Shown: positions 31,668 to 34,117 of the stretch, piece by piece | How positions within the stretch are numbered: position 1 is the first letter of the stretch | How the letters are laid out: each line of letters opens with the position of its first letter | Assembly: GCA_038746285.1 (NCBI GenBank) | Contig: JBCDKT010000043.1 | Span: 1-34,117, forward strand | Origin: Bacteroidota bacterium | GTDB lineage: Bacteria > Bacteroidota > Rhodothermia > Rhodothermales > JANQRZ01 | Reading direction: 5' to 3' | Length of the DNA stretch: 34,117 bases | The notes under the pieces: model-generated | What the model was told of the DNA's origin: nothing | The model's input: only the letters and a program-made list of their open reading frames with translations | Database searches by the model: none | Program-made: the position numbers and the translations under genes

Positions 31668-33251
31668 TCATACGTGGACCACGCGCACGTCCTCGACCCC
31701 CTCGATGGCCTCGACCTGCCGGACCACGTCCCTCGGCACGGGCTCGTCCACGCCGATCGCCGTCAGCGCCGTCTCGCCGGGGCGGTCCCGCCCGAGGGCG
31801 AGCGAGGCGATGTTGATCCCGGCCTGGGCCAGCAGCCCGCCGACGGTGGCGAGCATCCCCGGCCGGTCGACGTTCTGGTAGAACAGCAGGTGCCCCTCGG
31901 GCTTGGCCTCGAACCGGAACCGGTCGAGCCCGACGAGCCGCGCGTCGTCTTCGCCGAGCACGGTGCCCATGACGGAGCGCGTCCCGGCGTCGGTCTCCAG
32001 CGCGACCTCGACGAGGTGGGTGAAGTCGGCCGGCTCGGAGTGGCGCTGCTCGTCGACCGCGAGACCCATCTCGCGGGCGAGCGCGGGGGCGTTGATGAGG
32101 TTGACCGGCTGGTCGCTCCACCGGGTGAGGATCCCGCGGAGCGCGGCGACGGTCAGCACCTCGGCGTAGCGCCGCGTGGTCTCGCCGTAGCAGCGCACGG
32201 TCACGCGGCGCACCTGCCCCTCGGCGATTTGGCCGACGATCCGCCCGAGCCGGTCGGCGAGGTCGATGAACGGGCGGGCCTCGGGCTGGGCGGCGGCGCG
32301 GATCGCCCCGGCGTTGACCGGCGTCGAGACCGGGCGCTCGTGGAGCGCTTCGATGACCTGCTGCGTGACCTGCCGGGCGACCTTCTCCTGCGCCTCGTCG
32401 GTGGAGGCCGCGATGTGCGGCGTCCCCACGACGCGGGGGTGCCGGACGAGGTCGTCGAGCGCGGCGGGCGGCGGCTCCTGGCTGTAGACGTCGAGGGCCG
32501 CCCCGCCGACCTGTCCGCTCTCCAGCCCCCGCAGCAGCGCGGCTTCGTCCACGATCCCCCCCCGCGCGCAGTTGACGACGTAGACGCCCTCGCGGCACGC
32601 GGCCAGGGTCTCGTCGTTTATGAGGTGGCGCGTCGCATCGTTGAGCGGCGCGTGGAGGGTGATGACCTCGCTCTCGGCCCACAGCCCGGCGAGGTCCACG
32701 AGTTCGACCCCGACGCGGTCGGCGGCCTCGGGCGAGAGCACCGGGTCGAAGCCGATAGTCCGCATCCCGAAGCTCTGCATCCGCCGCGCCACAGCCCGCC
32801 CGATCTTCCCAACGCCGACGATCCCGAGCGTCTTGCCGTCGAGTTCGGCACCGGAAAAGGGTGCGCGCTCCCAGGCCCCGCCCTTGAGCGAGGCCGCCGC
32901 CTGCGGAATCTGCCGGGCGAGCGCGAGCATCATCGCGCAGGCGTGCTCGGCCGTCGAGACCGTGTTGCCGTCGGGCGCGTTGAGGACGAGGATGCCCCGC
33001 CGCGTCGCCGCCGCGAGGTCGATGTTGTCCACGCCGACCCCGGCCCGCCCGATCACGCGGAGGCGCTGCGCGACCTCGATCAGGTCAGCGGTGATCTTGG
33101 TGCCGCTGCGGACGATCCACCCGTCGGCTTTGGGCGCGAACGCCTTTAGCTCTTCGGGCGACTGCTTGAGGTGGACGGCGGCCTCGATCCCGGCCTCCTC
33201 CAGCAGCGTCCGGCAGATCGGGTCGAGGTTGTCGGTGACAAGAACACGCAT
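31668..33251 (-). CDS. serA: D-3-phosphoglycerate dehydrogenase, long form
   Basis: SerA oxidises 3-phosphoglycerate to 3-phosphohydroxypyruvate, the first step of serine synthesis. The product is 527 aa from ATG 33251, matching type I enzymes with both an intervening (ASB-like) domain and an ACT domain. The Rossmann motif is GVGKIG (146-151). Catalytic residues are R230 (NCARGGIVDE), E259 (YSQEP) and H279 (TPHIAAST). The intervening domain spans about 315-450. The C-terminal ACT domain (about 454-527; VDRPGMLATVGGLLAQAGINI) suggests feedback regulation by serine. No serB or serC is adjacent. It is 59 nt downstream of engB in the same direction and may share its transcript. Confidence 0.97.
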   Translation of the reverse strand: MRVLVTDNLDPICRTLLEEAGIEAAVHLKQSPEELKAFAPKADGWIVRSGTKITADLIEVAQRLRVIGRAGVGVDNIDLAAATRRGILVLNAPDGNTVSTAEHACAMMLALARQIPQAAASLKGGAWERAPFSGAELDGKTLGIVGVGKIGRAVARRMQSFGMRTIGFDPVLSPEAADRVGVELVDLAGLWAESEVITLHAPLNDATRHLINDETLAACREGVYVVNCARGGIVDEAALLRGLESGQVGGAALDVYSQEPPPAALDDLVRHPRVVGTPHIAASTDEAQEKVARQVTQQVIEALHERPVSTPVNAGAIRAAAQPEARPFIDLADRLGRIVGQIAEGQVRRVTVRCYGETTRRYAEVLTVAALRGILTRWSDQPVNLINAPALAREMGLAVDEQRHSEPADFTHLVEVALETDAGTRSVMGTVLGEDDARLVGLDRFRFEAKPEGHLLFYQNVDRPGMLATVGGLLAQAGINIASLALGRDRPGETALTAIGVDEPVPRDVVRQVEAIEGVEDVRVVHV

Positions 33252-33310
33252 CGGGGCGGGAAGTCGAGGGTCGGGAATCCGCGCAAGCTACCGACTTTGC
33301 TCGACACGCG

Positions 33311-33922
33311 TCACCCGACGTTCGTCAGTAACTCGGCCCACTGCCAGACTTCAGCGGCCCCCTGTTTCTTCTCGGCCGACGTGAGGACGACTGGCAGGTC
33401 GAGGCCCATCCCGGCGAGGCGCTTTTTGAGCTGCGCCACACGGCTCCGCTGCTGATTCTTGCCGAGCTTGTCGGCCTTCGTCAGCAGCACGGCGTACGGC
33501 ACCGGCCCGCCGCGCAGGAGGCCGAGCAGCTCCTCGTCGAGCCGGGTCGGTGGGTGGCGGCTGTCGATGAGGTGAAAGACGAGACCGAGTTCTTCGCGCT
33601 CGGTCACGTAGCGCCCGATGAGCTGCATCCACTTCGCCCGCTGCTGCTTCGAGACCTTCGCGTACCCGTAGCCCGGGAGGTCGACGAGGTAGAACCCGCC
33701 GTCACCGTGCTCGTTGGCATTGGCGAGGTAGAAGTTGAGCGTCGCCGTCTTGCCCGGCGTATTGCTCGTCCGCGCCAGCGCCCGCCGCCCGATGAGGTAG
33801 TTCAGCAGGGACGACTTGCCGACGTTCGAGCGCCCGACGAAGGCGAGTTCCGTCCGCCCGTCGGTCGGGAGCTGCGCCCACGCCCCGGCGGACCGGGCGA
33901 ACTCGACGGTGCGGATCTTCAT
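33311..33922 (-). CDS. engB: Ribosome-biogenesis GTPase EngB (YsxC/YihA)
   Basis: EngB is a GTPase needed for late 50S subunit assembly. The product is 203 aa from ATG 33922. The G motifs are G1 GRSNVGKSS (30-38), G2 TPGKT (55-59), G3 DLPGYG (81-86), G4 TKAD (148-151) and G5 TSAEKKQG (181-188). The N-terminus (KIRTVEFARSAGAWAQLP) and the YAKVSKQQRAKW switch region are typical. Length is normal. The region upstream (33923-34117) holds purine-rich sequence and an octanucleotide repeat that may affect its expression. Confidence 0.97.
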   Translation of the reverse strand: MKIRTVEFARSAGAWAQLPTDGRTELAFVGRSNVGKSSLLNYLIGRRALARTSNTPGKTATLNFYLANANEHGDGGFYLVDLPGYGYAKVSKQQRAKWMQLIGRYVTEREELGLVFHLIDSRHPPTRLDEELLGLLRGGPVPYAVLLTKADKLGKNQQRSRVAQLKKRLAGMGLDLPVVLTSAEKKQGAAEVWQWAELLTNVG

Positions 33923-34014
33923 TTGCGAGAGGGAGAATGGGGGAACGGGCGAAAGGGAAGACGGGCATCGGCGTGGGGCACGACGGCCTCAGTAATTTGT
34001 GTGGCTTTTCTTGA
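33923..34014 (-). promoter_or_regulatory. engB upstream region with degenerate purine-rich repeats
   Basis: Plus-strand sequence at 33925-33960 is made of degenerate GAGAGGGA and CGGGCGAAAGGG units, opposite in strand bias to the distal TCGCCCTC array. Complementarity between the two could permit a large foldback. I see no clear promoter or gene here. Confidence 0.35.
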
Positions 34015-34112
34015 TTCGCCCTCTCGCCCTCTCGCCCTCTCGCCCTCTCGCCCTCTCGCCCTCTCGCCCTCTCGCCCTCTCGCCCTCTCGCCCTCTCGCC
34101 CTCTCGCCCTCT
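34015..34112. repeat. Octanucleotide tandem repeat (CTCTCGCC)n
   Basis: Eleven exact consecutive copies of CTCTCGCC run from 34021 to 34108, flanked by degenerate partial units (ATTCGCC before, CTCTACGCC after). The array sits about 100 nt upstream of engB. Because 8 is not a multiple of 3, copy-number change in coding sequence would shift the frame; here it appears to be intergenic. It may be a slippage-prone locus. Confidence 0.9.
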
Positions 34113-34117
34113 ACGCC

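Noticed and set aside
34015-34117. CRISPR array
   Set aside because: The repeats are an 8-bp contiguous microsatellite without spacers, and no cas genes are present.

Overview
The window is GC-rich bacterial chromosome. It most likely comes from a marine or halophilic member of the Rhodothermota (Rhodothermales; Salinibacter/Rubricoccus/Rubrivirga-like). This is inferred from gene content: several secreted proteins carry C-terminal type IX secretion (T9SS) sorting domains, there is a PorV/PorQ-family protein, two very large TonB-dependent receptors are present, and Rho has an Arg/Asn/Gly-rich N-terminus. Recurrent -7 elements of the form TAnnTT(C/T)G with a TTG about 20 nt upstream fit Bacteroidota-type promoters. 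Most genes lack a Shine-Dalgarno sequence. I see no tRNA, rRNA, CRISPR array, phage or transposase gene.

Layout. 1-1204 (-): 5' part of a secreted repeat protein cut by the window edge. 1391-1768 (-): small zinc-ribbon protein. 1923-4250 (-): secreted metzincin protease with a T9SS tail and a clear terminator. 4375-4676 (-): decayed HAD phosphatase (internal deletion plus frameshift). 4685-7222 (-): secreted BNR/sortilin-like propeller with a T9SS tail. 7302-8951 (-): M1 aminopeptidase. 9031-9058: a perfect 28-bp palindrome. 9058-10329 (-): rho, with a roughly 470-nt structured leader. Housekeeping block: rnhB (+), aroK (-, convergent with overlapping stops), truA (+), a kelch-type lipoprotein (+), a 63-aa membrane protein (+) and an intrinsic terminator. 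Then arcA (arginine deiminase), tadA and ypdA (+). These converge with a heptaheme cytochrome-TPR lipoprotein (17476-19641, -).

The right half is dominated by envelope genes on the minus strand. One apparent operon has its own promoter near 28324-28355: TonB-dependent receptor (24687-28034), giant T9SS-exported protein (20840-24589), PorV/PorQ-like barrel (19758-20795), then a strong terminator. Upstream of it lies a second, paralogous TonB receptor (28462-31593) without the N-terminal carboxypeptidase-like domain, with its own promoter behind serA. serA (31668-33251) and engB (33311-33922) close the window, and an 8-bp tandem repeat (11 exact copies) sits upstream of engB.

Functionally, the window mixes ordinary housekeeping (transcription termination, RNA/DNA hybrid removal, tRNA modification, shikimate and serine synthesis, ribosome assembly) with a large outer-membrane and secretion load. 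The most system-like item is the receptor/cargo/PorV-like trio. It may be a dedicated export-and-display or uptake module whose substrate is unknown.
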